Notes: a model not told the origin generated them from the sequence alone. A stretch of DNA of 64,000 nucleotides from Confluentibacter flavum (GCF_002843175.1 NZ_PJEO01000009.1:1-64000), one strand, 5' to 3'; counted from the first letter of the stretch, positions 28,508-37,970 are shown. Numbers and translations are program-made.

Positions 28508-30799
28508 TCAAGGAATTTGTTTTTCTTCCTTTTCAGGAAGCGCATAAACCACATATCCTTTAGGAATGTCCTCTTCGTTTAGCGAATCGTCCATTAAGCG
28601 TCCTGTAGAGCACAATACGAGGTATTGTCGTCCATTTGCTTGATACATGGCAGGAATACCCTGGGGATTTAAGCGTCCTACTTCTTTTTTCCAAAGAATA
28701 TCGCCATTATCAGCATCATAGGCATAAACCCTGCCATCGCCTGCAGTAGCAAATACCAGTCCTGTTGCTGTAACGACCATTCCTTTTCGTAGGGATCCGT
28801 TGGCTGTTCCTGTATTTTCTTCGCTATCAATGTCATCATCATCACCTAAAGGCACCTTCCATTTAATAACTCCCTTATTTAAATCATAAGCGACAATCCA
28901 TGACCACGCTGGTGTTAAAATATCGTTAGCTGCCTCACCATAGTTATTGGATTCTATATAAATTGCTTTAGGACCCATGTAATCCTTGGGATACCCAACT
29001 TCTTTTCGTGGTGGGTAATCGGGAACTTTTACTCCCCCGGAAGCTACTACAGGCCCCGATGGCGGGGGTGCCTGCTCTTGTTGGCTGTTATTACCTCTTG
29101 TTCTGGCTAAGGATGCAAGGTAGGTGTATAGATTACTCAAGGTTTCACCATCTAGGTGCGGCATTGCAGGCATACGACCCTTACCATTGGTCACTGTCAA
29201 TTTGAAGGCATCCAATCCTCCACTTCGATCCATAGTGAGCAAACTGGTTCCTAATCCCTCCAAACCATTTTTATCAGCACCATGGCATACCAAGCAGGTT
29301 TGTTTATATGAAGCCTCTGCTTTTGCTATTAGATCACCAGACAGTTCCAAGTTGTTCTTTCTCGGCTCCCGAATTTTTAACCTATAAATTGATGCAGATT
29401 CTTTGGTTTGCACATAGACAATACCTTTCTTAGGGTTTGCCGCCGTATTGCCATAATTAGCACCACCTGTGGAGCCTGGAATGGCAATGGTTTCATACTT
29501 ATCGGAAAGTGGCTGGAACATACCTACTTTCGCTTTACCAATTCTTTCAATCATTTCTTCACGTTTTTCGTCGCTCAAATAAGGATTCAAATCCTCTACG
29601 GTCACTACTTGGCGATTGAATGGTGGTATGACGGTCGGAAAGGGTTGGGTTGGCCATGATTTTTCATCAGGCATGTCACTTTGTGGAACAGGCCTTTCCT
29701 CAATAGGCCAAAGCGGTTTCCCAGTTACCCGATCAAACACGTACAAAAACCCTGTTTTAGCAGCAACTGCTACAGCATCAACCTCTTTGCCATCGTGCTG
29801 AACGGTAATCAACTGAGGTGCAGCCGTGAGGTCATAGTCCCACAAATCATGGTGTACCGTTTGAAAATGCCAGAGTCTTTTGCCTGTGCGTGCATCAAGT
29901 GCGATGATACAATTTCCAAACAGATTAGCTCCTTGACGGTCAACACCATCAAAATCATAGGTTGGTGACCCAGTTGGGAAGTAAGCAATGCCACGTTCCG
30001 CATCTACAGATATTTCCCCCCAGGTATTGGTAGCCCCTGCATATTTGTAAGCATCCTTTGGCCAGGTTTCGTAACCATATTCGCCTGGAAGGGGGATGGT
30101 ATGAAAAATCCATTCCATTTTTCCAGTGATTACACTATAAGCACGAAGGTGTCCAGGCCCAACAAATGGGTTTTCTCCTGGAGCTGAACCTACGAGAATC
30201 AGGTCCTCAAATACATGACCAGGAATAACTGGTGTCATACGGCCAAGTGTTTCGGGATCCCGATCTACTCCAAGTCGCATGTCGGTATATCCCGGACCGG
30301 TATCGCCAAAGTCCATGATGGACTTTCCAGTAATGGCATCGATTGCCTGCATGGTGTTGTTCAGAAATATGATCAGTCGCTTCATACTCTTATTTTCACT
30401 TTGCCAGAAATTGATTCCGCGGGTAATGATCCCACGGAGATTCTCATGAATCCAGATTTCTGCTCCGGTACTAGCATTTACCGCAATAATCGAATTATTT
30501 CGACCCATCACATACATCACGTTATCCACGATGATGGGATTGAAATTATAGTTGGAATTATCGTAGGTGGGAACAACAAATGCCACTTCTAGTTGATTGA
30601 CATTTTCCTTAGTGATCTGGTTGAATTCCACAAATTTTGAATGATCAGGTCCCCCGCCATAGTCTTTCCATTCAATGTGTTGTTGTGTTGCTAGAGGTGC
30701 TGAATTTTCATCATTACAGCTGGCTAAAAGGAGACTGAAGGGAAATAAAATCCAAAATGATGGTGATATTCTTCCTGAAAGAGTTCTTGAGAGTAGCAT
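28508..30799 (-). CDS. PQQ-dependent quinohemoprotein dehydrogenase (lipoprotein), copy 2
   Basis: This 763-residue paralogue of the proteins at 1768-4032 and 39294-41546 has a signal peptide ending LLASC (Cys28). The propeller has HHDLWDYD near 316, the cytochrome c insert has CLVCH at 502-506, and Met543 (GRMP) is the likely sixth haem ligand. The propeller resumes afterwards. Its GC content and codon choice look slightly higher than copy 3, so it is not a very recent duplicate. It is the last gene of the minus-strand block and the leader carries the ACTAAACTAA motif (30809-30818). A sugar or polyol is the likely substrate, not determined. Confidence 0.9.
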   Translation of the reverse strand: MLLSRTLSGRISPSFWILFPFSLLLASCNDENSAPLATQQHIEWKDYGGGPDHSKFVEFNQITKENVNQLEVAFVVPTYDNSNYNFNPIIVDNVMYVMGRNNSIIAVNASTGAEIWIHENLRGIITRGINFWQSENKSMKRLIIFLNNTMQAIDAITGKSIMDFGDTGPGYTDMRLGVDRDPETLGRMTPVIPGHVFEDLILVGSAPGENPFVGPGHLRAYSVITGKMEWIFHTIPLPGEYGYETWPKDAYKYAGATNTWGEISVDAERGIAYFPTGSPTYDFDGVDRQGANLFGNCIIALDARTGKRLWHFQTVHHDLWDYDLTAAPQLITVQHDGKEVDAVAVAAKTGFLYVFDRVTGKPLWPIEERPVPQSDMPDEKSWPTQPFPTVIPPFNRQVVTVEDLNPYLSDEKREEMIERIGKAKVGMFQPLSDKYETIAIPGSTGGANYGNTAANPKKGIVYVQTKESASIYRLKIREPRKNNLELSGDLIAKAEASYKQTCLVCHGADKNGLEGLGTSLLTMDRSGGLDAFKLTVTNGKGRMPAMPHLDGETLSNLYTYLASLARTRGNNSQQEQAPPPSGPVVASGGVKVPDYPPRKEVGYPKDYMGPKAIYIESNNYGEAANDILTPAWSWIVAYDLNKGVIKWKVPLGDDDDIDSEENTGTANGSLRKGMVVTATGLVFATAGDGRVYAYDADNGDILWKKEVGRLNPQGIPAMYQANGRQYLVLCSTGRLMDDSLNEEDIPKGYVVYALPEKEEKQIP

Positions 30800-30941
30800 A
30801 AGTTATGGTTAGTTTAGTATGGTTGTATATTAGTTTTTCTTAACGAAAAGAGAAGCACTCTATTGCTAAGAAATTGAAAACGCCGTGGCTTTGTCACGAT
30901 AAATTCCACGCACTATCTATAAGCTCAAGCGTATGTTTATT

Positions 30942-32369
30942 TTATTGAGTATGATCGACTTCCCAAGTGTCTGTTCTAAATGGTACGATTGGGAATCCTT
31001 CTTTGCTCAGTACGTTGGACATGCCAGTATTGCTGAAAGAAAACCTGACAGCAATAGGTTCTTTTACATGTTTACTTGAAACAATTATCCTGTCCTTTTC
31101 CAATTTCACATCAGCAGGAACGAAATTTTTGTCACTTCCCGAAATCAGGAATTCAGTTGGTTTTTCACCATTCTTAGTGATAAAGCCGTTTGATGCGTTA
31201 TCGAAATATAGATTAACTTTCCCTTTGTTCACTTCCATACTTTTCAACATAGGGTTGGTATAAACTGGTATATCTTTTCCATAAGTATCTGCCAGAGCCA
31301 ATATAGCAAGACGTTCGCCTACATCCTTTTTATTTTGAGGATGAAGGTTGGTGACGTCATCTACTAAGTCGGTGACTACCACCATGCCAGTTTTAGGATA
31401 TGAAAGGGATTTGGACTGTGCTTCTTGGAGTAAAGCACCTTCATACAAAGAAGTCTCGTATTTCCAGGGTGCAATCTGTACGTAGTAGAATGGAAAATCT
31501 TTCTGAAAAGCCTCACGCCATGCACCGATCATCCCTGTCAGCATCTTTTCATAGGCATAAGCTCGTGGTGTGTTGCTTTCCCCCTGATACCAGACTGCTC
31601 CAGCGATACTGTAATTTGAAATAGGATAAATCATAGCATTGTAGATATAGCCGGGTTGATGTGGTCGGTGCGTTTTTACCACTATTTCACTAGCTGCTTT
31701 CTTCATAACAGGGTCCGACTCTATCACAGATGCTGGCTCCCATAATTCTATAGGAGTACCCGACCAAGTAGATTGGATAAGACCAATAGGGATATTGCCC
31801 AACTCATCCTGTAGTTTTTTACCAAAGAAATAGCCCGCAGCGCAGAAGCGTCTTAATGTTTCTTCATTGCATGATACCCAATCCCCATCTGCATAATCCT
31901 GAGGATGTTCAGAGGCTTTTTGGTCAACTCGAAAGAAGCGCATCTTGACATTGGCAGAATTAGGGAGTATTTCTTTTATCTGGCTGTTATTGCTCATCTC
32001 CATATTGGACTGCCCGGAAAGTATCCAAACCTCACCAATCATGATGTCTTCCAATACAATACTATCTCCTCCTCCGAATCTACTCCTCGATTGAAAGGTT
32101 ATCGTGTATGGCCCTCCTGCTGAAGGTGTCTTGATGCTCGCTTTCCATTTACCAATGTTAGAGGTCTGTACGGTATCAGCCTCTTCTTTCCAGGAAGAGA
32201 TAATGATAAAGCGCTCACTTGCACCAGCCCAACCCCATAGGTTGGCCTCAGAATTTTGCTGCAATACCATTCCGCTGCTTATGATTGGAGGTAAACGAAT
32301 AATAGCAACAACTTTTGGAGTAAAAAATAGGCTAAAGATTAGGGAACCAATTAAAAGAAGCTTTTTCAT
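30942..32369 (-). CDS. Sialate O-acetylesterase-family SGNH esterase
   Basis: This 475-residue exported protein (signal peptide to about residue 22) is the compact form of the family. The nucleophile is Ser121 in GQSNM, followed by the QGESNTPRA block and the catalytic segment NLHPQNKKDVGERLA near the C-terminal third. It lacks the jelly-roll insert of the 656-residue paralogue at 14723-16693. It lies 39 bp downstream of the RraA-family gene on the same strand, so co-transcription is likely. A glycan or acyl-sugar deacetylase role is inferred. Confidence 0.87.
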   Translation of the reverse strand: MKKLLLIGSLIFSLFFTPKVVAIIRLPPIISSGMVLQQNSEANLWGWAGASERFIIISSWKEEADTVQTSNIGKWKASIKTPSAGGPYTITFQSRSRFGGGDSIVLEDIMIGEVWILSGQSNMEMSNNSQIKEILPNSANVKMRFFRVDQKASEHPQDYADGDWVSCNEETLRRFCAAGYFFGKKLQDELGNIPIGLIQSTWSGTPIELWEPASVIESDPVMKKAASEIVVKTHRPHQPGYIYNAMIYPISNYSIAGAVWYQGESNTPRAYAYEKMLTGMIGAWREAFQKDFPFYYVQIAPWKYETSLYEGALLQEAQSKSLSYPKTGMVVVTDLVDDVTNLHPQNKKDVGERLAILALADTYGKDIPVYTNPMLKSMEVNKGKVNLYFDNASNGFITKNGEKPTEFLISGSDKNFVPADVKLEKDRIIVSSKHVKEPIAVRFSFSNTGMSNVLSKEGFPIVPFRTDTWEVDHTQ

Positions 32370-32408
32370 AATAAAATGGTTTTAAAGTTTAATATATTTA
32401 GTAAAACA

Positions 32409-33335
32409 CTACCATGTTCTCTTGCTCATCACTTTATCTAGTTCGGCACGGGTCATAGTCCCTAATTCAGGGTGTTTTTTTAGCCATTCTAGAAAAGCAA
32501 TTTTTATGTCATCACCCCATTGACTATCTATTTCACCTGTGCTGTATTTACCGGTTTTTACCATTTCAAAACCAAATTGGTCTTTTCTGGTTACAAATTC
32601 TGAGGTACTCACCACTTGCTCAGCCATATGCGCAGGAACAAAAAGCACACCTTCAATGGTGGCAATTACTAAGTCACCAGGAAGTACAATGGCATCACCA
32701 ATACGGATAGGTGTATTAAGTCCCATAAGGACCATGAATTCTGTAAACGACGGATGAAAATCACGTACAAAAGCATTAAAGCCTTTAATATTCTGTAATT
32801 CCTGTAAATCCCTAGAGGCGCCATTAAACACCACACCGTTTCCTGACTTACTGAATATGGAGTTCGCTAAAGTAGCGCCCATAATGGGGCCACCATTAAT
32901 CTTGCCATAAGCATCGGCAACATATAAATCACCTTTTGAAAGCATATCAATAGGCCAAGCGTTGGTATTACCTTTTTTTCCTTGTGTGGCGCCTCTTTCT
33001 TTAATATTTTTTTCCACATCAGGTCGACTAGGCATATACATCGCAGTAACGGCACGACCTGTCATAGTCGTACTATTGACCATTTTCCAATCACCAGCAT
33101 ATTGGTTTATATAACCTTCATTTCTCAATACGGTCCAAGCATCATCAATCATAATGTTTTTAGCTCTTTCCAATAAATCATCGGAAATTTTTGGCCTTCC
33201 ATCTTCAAACCGTTCGCCTTGCCATTCTGAAGTAAGGAATAGCATTTCTTCTTTTGCAATGGTCTGAGCATCTAATTGACTTACAAAACCTAGAGTAAAT
33301 AGAATAATAGCACTAAATAATTTCATTGTATTCAT
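32409..33335 (-). CDS. Exported RraA-like aldolase/lyase, second copy
   Basis: The protein has 308 residues with a signal peptide ending near residue 23 (LDAQT). It is a full-length paralogue of the protein at 22198-23142, with the same opening EWQGERFEDGRPK, the Arg175-Asp176 pair in GASRDLQ and the C-terminal TGEIDSQWGDD segment. A short decayed copy of the C-terminal segment lies just upstream (33384-33470), so the gene family has duplicated or recombined here. It probably cleaves a 4-hydroxy-2-keto acid in the periplasm; the exact substrate may differ from copy 1. Confidence 0.85.
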   Translation of the reverse strand: MNTMKLFSAIILFTLGFVSQLDAQTIAKEEMLFLTSEWQGERFEDGRPKISDDLLERAKNIMIDDAWTVLRNEGYINQYAGDWKMVNSTTMTGRAVTAMYMPSRPDVEKNIKERGATQGKKGNTNAWPIDMLSKGDLYVADAYGKINGGPIMGATLANSIFSKSGNGVVFNGASRDLQELQNIKGFNAFVRDFHPSFTEFMVLMGLNTPIRIGDAIVLPGDLVIATIEGVLFVPAHMAEQVVSTSEFVTRKDQFGFEMVKTGKYSTGEIDSQWGDDIKIAFLEWLKKHPELGTMTRAELDKVMSKRTW

Positions 33336-33383
33336 ATTAAAATATTTTAATCATTCTAAAAAGCAACTTTTATTTTGTGAGTT

Positions 33384-33470
33384 CATTGACTGTCAATTTC
33401 GCCCGTACCGTAAGTTTTTGATTTAACTATTTCAAAACCAAATTGATTTTTTTATGGTGACAAATTCTAA
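33384..33470 (-). pseudogene. Remnant of a third RraA-family gene (C-terminal fragment)
   Basis: On the minus strand this stretch encodes EFVT and, after a one-base shift, NQFGFEIVKSKTYGTGEIDSQ. The intact downstream gene encodes EFVTRKDQFGFEMVKTGKYSTGEIDSQ at the matching place. A TGA then replaces the following Trp codon. About 28 codons remain with one frameshift and a stop, so it cannot be functional. It marks loss of a tandem RraA copy or a recombination scar between the carboxylesterase and RraA genes. Confidence 0.82.
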
Positions 33471-33508
33471 GAATATTATAGCTTTCATGGTTATTTGGTT
33501 CATTTCAT

Positions 33509-34936
33509 TTACTTCCTAGGTGAAGGTCCTAAGTATTCTGGACTGTCGGTCATAGATAAGTCTGCACCTTCCCCATCTACATCAAATAATATAAAATTAG
33601 GATTTTCAGCACTGTATGCTTCCCAAAGACCTCCGTTCTTACCATTAGGATCACCAAACTTGGCAAAATTGGTATAATAATCCACCATTTGATTGCTCAA
33701 TGCCTCGTCACCCGCAGTGAAGGGCCTCCAACTGTGCTCAAGCGCATGGAATACATACCACAAATCAGAAGAATGGAAAGCCCCATTTTCGTCACCCGGC
33801 AGTTGGCGTTGGAACAAATAAGCGAATGTAGGTTGGTCACTCTGCTCTGCTCGTAAGGCACAAAAATCTTTTATGGCCTGAGATGCATCACTTCCATCAT
33901 TTGCAGTAAATCCAAAAATATAGGGAATATCTGCAATTTTATTGGCAAGCGCAACTTCGCTAAAAGTACCTTCTAATAAATAATCATCAACAACGGGACG
34001 CCATGAAACATTTGTGTTTGTAGTATCCGTGTATTCTCTTGCCATTTGAAGCAATTCATCAAACGAAAGCGCACGCATATCATCCAATGTCGTTTTGTCG
34101 AAATAATCCATCATTTTCTTATTGGTTGCTTGAGCGGTATCCAAAGTTATACCCAATTCAGACTTGTTTAAACCACCACCACTCATACTTATTGCTTTAC
34201 TCACCAATTTTTTTGATAAAGGTGAAGCAACTAATGACTTTACACTCCCTGCTCCGGCACTTTGACCGAATATGGTGATGTTGTTAGGATCACCACCAAA
34301 CTGTTGAATATTTTTGTTAATCCATTTCAAAGCTGCAACTTGATCCAAAAGGCCATAATTGCCAGACACTGCATTAGGGCTTTCACTTGACAACAATGGA
34401 TGTGAGAAGAAGCCCATTACACCAAGACGGTAAGTTACCTGTATTAAAATTACACCGCGGGAGGCCCAATCTTCACCTCCGTCCATTTCCGGTTCAAAAG
34501 CAAATCCTTCACGATAACCCCCTCCATGTATCCATAAGGCCACAGGGAGTTTCTCTTCTATTTTACCAGCTGCAGGAGTCCAAATATTCAGGTAGAGACA
34601 ATCCTCGCTGAATGGAACTGATCCGCTGGCTCTCCATTCCCTGCCGTAAAAACTTTCAGGGTTCCATGTTACCTGAGAGGCGGCATTGCCATAAGAATCG
34701 GCTGCTTTTATGCCTTCCCAGGGAACTACTGGCTGTGGTTCTCTCCAACGCAGGTCTCCTACAGGAGGCGCTGCAAATGGAATACCTTTGTAGGCAATAA
34801 TTCCCTCTGTAGGGGTTTCTACTCCTTGAACTTGCCCACCTTCGATGGTCAATACAGGGTTTGGATCACTTTTTTCAACACATGAGGCAAATGCTCCTAT
34901 GATCGATATCAAAACGAATAAAGATAAATTTTTCAT
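33509..34936 (-). CDS. Type-B carboxylesterase lipoprotein
   Basis: This 475-residue alpha/beta hydrolase of the carboxylesterase type-B family has the oxyanion motif HGGG (137-140), nucleophile Ser226 in FGQSAGAGS and a likely catalytic His in GAFHSSDL near 397. The signal peptide ends FASC (Cys19), so it is probably envelope-anchored. It is slightly shorter than the usual 500-550 residues, mainly in the C-terminal half. It would release acyl or aromatic groups from an ester substrate. The leader has two copies of the ACTAAAC motif within 20 bp of the ATG. Confidence 0.88.
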   Translation of the reverse strand: MKNLSLFVLISIIGAFASCVEKSDPNPVLTIEGGQVQGVETPTEGIIAYKGIPFAAPPVGDLRWREPQPVVPWEGIKAADSYGNAASQVTWNPESFYGREWRASGSVPFSEDCLYLNIWTPAAGKIEEKLPVALWIHGGGYREGFAFEPEMDGGEDWASRGVILIQVTYRLGVMGFFSHPLLSSESPNAVSGNYGLLDQVAALKWINKNIQQFGGDPNNITIFGQSAGAGSVKSLVASPLSKKLVSKAISMSGGGLNKSELGITLDTAQATNKKMMDYFDKTTLDDMRALSFDELLQMAREYTDTTNTNVSWRPVVDDYLLEGTFSEVALANKIADIPYIFGFTANDGSDASQAIKDFCALRAEQSDQPTFAYLFQRQLPGDENGAFHSSDLWYVFHALEHSWRPFTAGDEALSNQMVDYYTNFAKFGDPNGKNGGLWEAYSAENPNFILFDVDGEGADLSMTDSPEYLGPSPRK

Positions 34937-35022
34937 GTTTAGTTATGTTTAGTTGATTTGTTATAGAATATTATTATTTGTATTCGTAGTATAGATAAAA
35001 AATTAAGGGTTTCGTATCATTC

Positions 35023-36654
35023 CTAAAACGCTATTAATGTATTGTTTACTGCATCCATGCCTAAACGTTCTTTAAGCTGTGTTAGGTAAAGACTTTTTGG
35101 TGTTACGTGCCTATCAGTAGACTCCACAAATCCGTTTGGTTTGGTAAGATCCTGCAAGGCCGCATTGAAAACCACGGCATTGACCCCAATGTGACCAAAA
35201 GAATAATTGTTGGCAGTAGGAGGACTCTGAATTAGGTAATCACCTTCACAATTCCAAAAAACAATGTTTGCACCAGCCCATCCTATGATGTAATCCCAGA
35301 ACCTTGCTGTCAACGGAGCTTTTACATTATCATATAACACACCATTGGCCCAACGGTTATGCGGTTCACTAGAAGAGTAGGGGTTAATTGCAGTGCACTC
35401 AAGGAATACATTGCCACTGGATTCAGAGCCCTGAAGTACAAAAGAGTGACGGCCTTTTTGCGAAATGCATCTTTGAACCAACGACAATTGCCCGTTAACT
35501 TGAAAAGTAAACCTTCGTCCACCCCATCGTTGGCTCACTGGCTCACGGGATTCACAGTCCTGAATGGTAATCCATTTTGTGCCGGCATTGGTCTGGATCA
35601 CACTGCTTGCAAAATGTAAGGCAGTGATATTTCTTACCCATCCATTTTGAATATTACTGAAGTCTACTAAGCTTGAATAGTGGTTTTCATCGGAATAATA
35701 TTCTTCTCCTTCATATCTATGTTCTGCACCCAAATCATCCCTATCCATGTTTCCATAGGCGGTTTGCCGAACTGAGGGGTCGTATTCTGAAATTCCTCGT
35801 AAATTTTCAATACCCACCTGCTCAATCCGTGCATCTGAATATTTGCTGATATTTCCACCGCCCCATTGACTGTCAACAGCAGTATAAATTGGAGCGTCTA
35901 TTGTAATCCTATTGCCATTTATAGCAGTGATGATACGATCATAAGTAATGTCGAAGGGTCTCCAACGATTTCTTCCAACAGAAGCAGAATCAAGACCAAT
36001 AGCTTTGATAAAATCTTCATTTCCAATTCTTTTTATAGAAATTTTATCGCCTTCCTTAAACCCTTTTCCTGATTTCACATTGAAACTTTTGGCTCCAACG
36101 GGCACATAATTGTCCGTAATATCCTGAGTAGAATTTTCATCAATGCTAATTCCAGATTCACCTGCAATATTGATCAAGGCAGGTCTTCTAAATCGACCAC
36201 CTCCTTCTGGCGCAGTGAGTATTTTACCATAAAGGATGGTGCCAGTATCACCTTGACCTTCCCCTCTTAGAACAACCCCAGACGCTTTGATATATATAGG
36301 ATTTTCTAGAACGTAAAAACCTGCCTTAAGCAAAACAGCACCTCTGAAACCAAAAGCATCAGGTGTTAATACAGAAACACTATCGATTGCTTTTTGAATG
36401 CGTTCGGCATTATCTCCCAAAACAGGCCATACAGTTGCTTTAGATTGAACGTATGGAATTGGTACGCCTCCTCCTTTGTAACCAGCATTTGAAAAGTCGG
36501 GAATAACATTGCCAAGGCTATCTGGAACATACACCAGTTTGCCATCTGGGCCAGGATAAACTTTAGATGTGGTGGGCGGAATATCTTGTGCATGACTAGC
36601 AAAAATACATGCAAATAATGTAAACAAAACAATCCAAGAAATCTTAATTTTCAT
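35023..36654 (-). CDS. Exported right-handed beta-helix protein (pectate-lyase-like)
   Basis: The protein has 543 residues with a signal peptide ending ASHAQ near residue 23. From about residue 80 it shows the N-terminal cap of pectate-lyase-superfamily proteins (NAERIQKAIDSV, GAVLLKAGFYVL, GVVLRGEGQG), followed by repeated helix rungs with Asn/Ser turns to about 480. Such proteins are polysaccharide lyases, epimerases or hydrolases. No family-specific catalytic set could be recognised, so only the fold is claimed. It is the only candidate glycan-chain-cleaving enzyme of the locus. Its leader contains the long dyad shared with the gene starting at 17902. Confidence 0.75.
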   Translation of the reverse strand: MKIKISWIVLFTLFACIFASHAQDIPPTTSKVYPGPDGKLVYVPDSLGNVIPDFSNAGYKGGGVPIPYVQSKATVWPVLGDNAERIQKAIDSVSVLTPDAFGFRGAVLLKAGFYVLENPIYIKASGVVLRGEGQGDTGTILYGKILTAPEGGGRFRRPALINIAGESGISIDENSTQDITDNYVPVGAKSFNVKSGKGFKEGDKISIKRIGNEDFIKAIGLDSASVGRNRWRPFDITYDRIITAINGNRITIDAPIYTAVDSQWGGGNISKYSDARIEQVGIENLRGISEYDPSVRQTAYGNMDRDDLGAEHRYEGEEYYSDENHYSSLVDFSNIQNGWVRNITALHFASSVIQTNAGTKWITIQDCESREPVSQRWGGRRFTFQVNGQLSLVQRCISQKGRHSFVLQGSESSGNVFLECTAINPYSSSEPHNRWANGVLYDNVKAPLTARFWDYIIGWAGANIVFWNCEGDYLIQSPPTANNYSFGHIGVNAVVFNAALQDLTKPNGFVESTDRHVTPKSLYLTQLKERLGMDAVNNTLIAF

Positions 36655-36742
36655 ATGTAAATATTTATTGTTTTTTAGGTCATATGTTATCGCCTTATTC
36701 TTATTTGTTTACAACAAACTTATTGTTAATGGCGATTTCATA
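36652..36742 (-). promoter_or_regulatory. Leader with long dyad, shared with the gene starting at 17902
   Basis: Arms CATATGTTATCGC (36681-36693) and GCGATTTCATA (36732-36742) are the same as at 17929-17998 apart from a few changes, and the bases between them and the ATG also match. The spacing is about 6 bases shorter than in the other copy. Both copies lie immediately upstream of an ATG on the minus strand, which favours a regulatory leader over a random repeat. Confidence 0.6.
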
Positions 36743-36783
36743 ATATATTTAGTTAGTGGTTTACAGATATAATCTAGTAAGCT

Positions 36784-37962
36784 TTATTTGAAAAGTTTTT
36801 GTGCAAAATCGTGAAGTGATTTTCTCCAAACCTGCCATTCGTGGTCACCCGGGAATGATGCAAATTCAACATTTAACCCTTTGTTTTTGAAAGTTTCAAT
36901 GAGCTTTTTCGTCGCTTCAATTCTATTATCCTGTTCACCGACCGAAATATAAAATACCTTCAGGCTATTATTGAATTTTTGTGGGTTGGTTAATATTCCG
37001 GGAATTACAGATTCTGCATCAAACGATGCCTGCTCTCTAATACCTCCAAAAAGGCCTGTACTAAAAACACCCACATAGTTGAACATGTCCGTGTTTCTTA
37101 AACCCGTAAAAAATGATTGGCCACCACCCATTGATAGGCCGGAAAGTGCTCTATGTTCTGCATCCGGCTTCACTCTATAATTCTTTTCCACAAACGGAAT
37201 GATATTCTCAAAAAGCTCTTCCTTAAAAACGGCCATTGCTTCGTCATTATAGCCTCTAGCATTCACGCCTGGTTTGGTGGCATTTCCGTTTGGAATGGCT
37301 ACAATCATAGGGACTGCTTTTCCTTCTGCAATCAAATTATCTAAAATGAGATTGGTTTTTCCTTGAACGGCCCAACCGCGCTCATCCTCACCACCACCAT
37401 GTTGAATATACAAAACGGGATATGTTTTATTTGGATTTTCATCATACCCCGGAGGTGTATAAAGATTGATGTTTCGCCAGGTGCCTGTGGTTTTTGAAAA
37501 ATAAACACGCGACCGCATGTCGCCGTGGGGTACATCTTTAATATCGTAAAAATCAATACCTTCTTCTGGAACATCTATCGCACTAGCCATTCTACCAGTA
37601 CCATAAAATGATTCACTAGCGGGATCAGCAAATTTGAAACCATCAATGACTAAAGAATAGTAATGAAACCCAGGAACTTGTGGATCGGTTGTGACTGTCC
37701 AAACCCCAGTATCATTTTTTTGCATGTCGTACAGCTTCCCTAAATCTAATTGAACCTTAGTAGCTTCTGGTGCATTTACCGTGAAAAGAACACGGTTGTC
37801 CTGAAAAATACATGGACAACCGTTCTGATTTATATTGGTAGGAGCAGGACTGGCATTCGCTGGAACTTGAGCTTCTGAATTACTAAATGTAAAACCAAGC
37901 ACTAAAGCCAATATCGAATACATTGACCTCCGATTGATATTTATTTTGATATTATCCATCAT
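36784..37962 (-). CDS. CE1-like esterase (enterochelin/feruloyl esterase type) with N-terminal E-set domain
   Basis: The protein has 392 residues with a signal peptide (residues 1-32). An immunoglobulin-like E-set domain spans about 50-130, followed by an alpha/beta hydrolase. The catalytic triad can be read as Ser277 (GLSMGG), Asp345 (GEQDN) and His374 (GDHEW). Relatives are feruloyl and acetyl-xylan esterases and trehalose-ester hydrolases. Its start lies 8 bp from the upstream cupin gene's stop, so the two are co-transcribed. It is one of four esterases of three folds in the locus, pointing to an acylated or ester-linked substrate. Confidence 0.87.
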   Translation of the reverse strand: MMDNIKININRRSMYSILALVLGFTFSNSEAQVPANASPAPTNINQNGCPCIFQDNRVLFTVNAPEATKVQLDLGKLYDMQKNDTGVWTVTTDPQVPGFHYYSLVIDGFKFADPASESFYGTGRMASAIDVPEEGIDFYDIKDVPHGDMRSRVYFSKTTGTWRNINLYTPPGYDENPNKTYPVLYIQHGGGEDERGWAVQGKTNLILDNLIAEGKAVPMIVAIPNGNATKPGVNARGYNDEAMAVFKEELFENIIPFVEKNYRVKPDAEHRALSGLSMGGGQSFFTGLRNTDMFNYVGVFSTGLFGGIREQASFDAESVIPGILTNPQKFNNSLKVFYISVGEQDNRIEATKKLIETFKNKGLNVEFASFPGDHEWQVWRKSLHDFAQKLFK

Positions 37963-37970
37963 AAATAGTA

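Noticed and set aside
35023-36654. Assignment of the beta-helix protein to a particular polysaccharide lyase family
   Set aside because: Only the fold is supported; catalytic residues of known families could not be aligned by eye.
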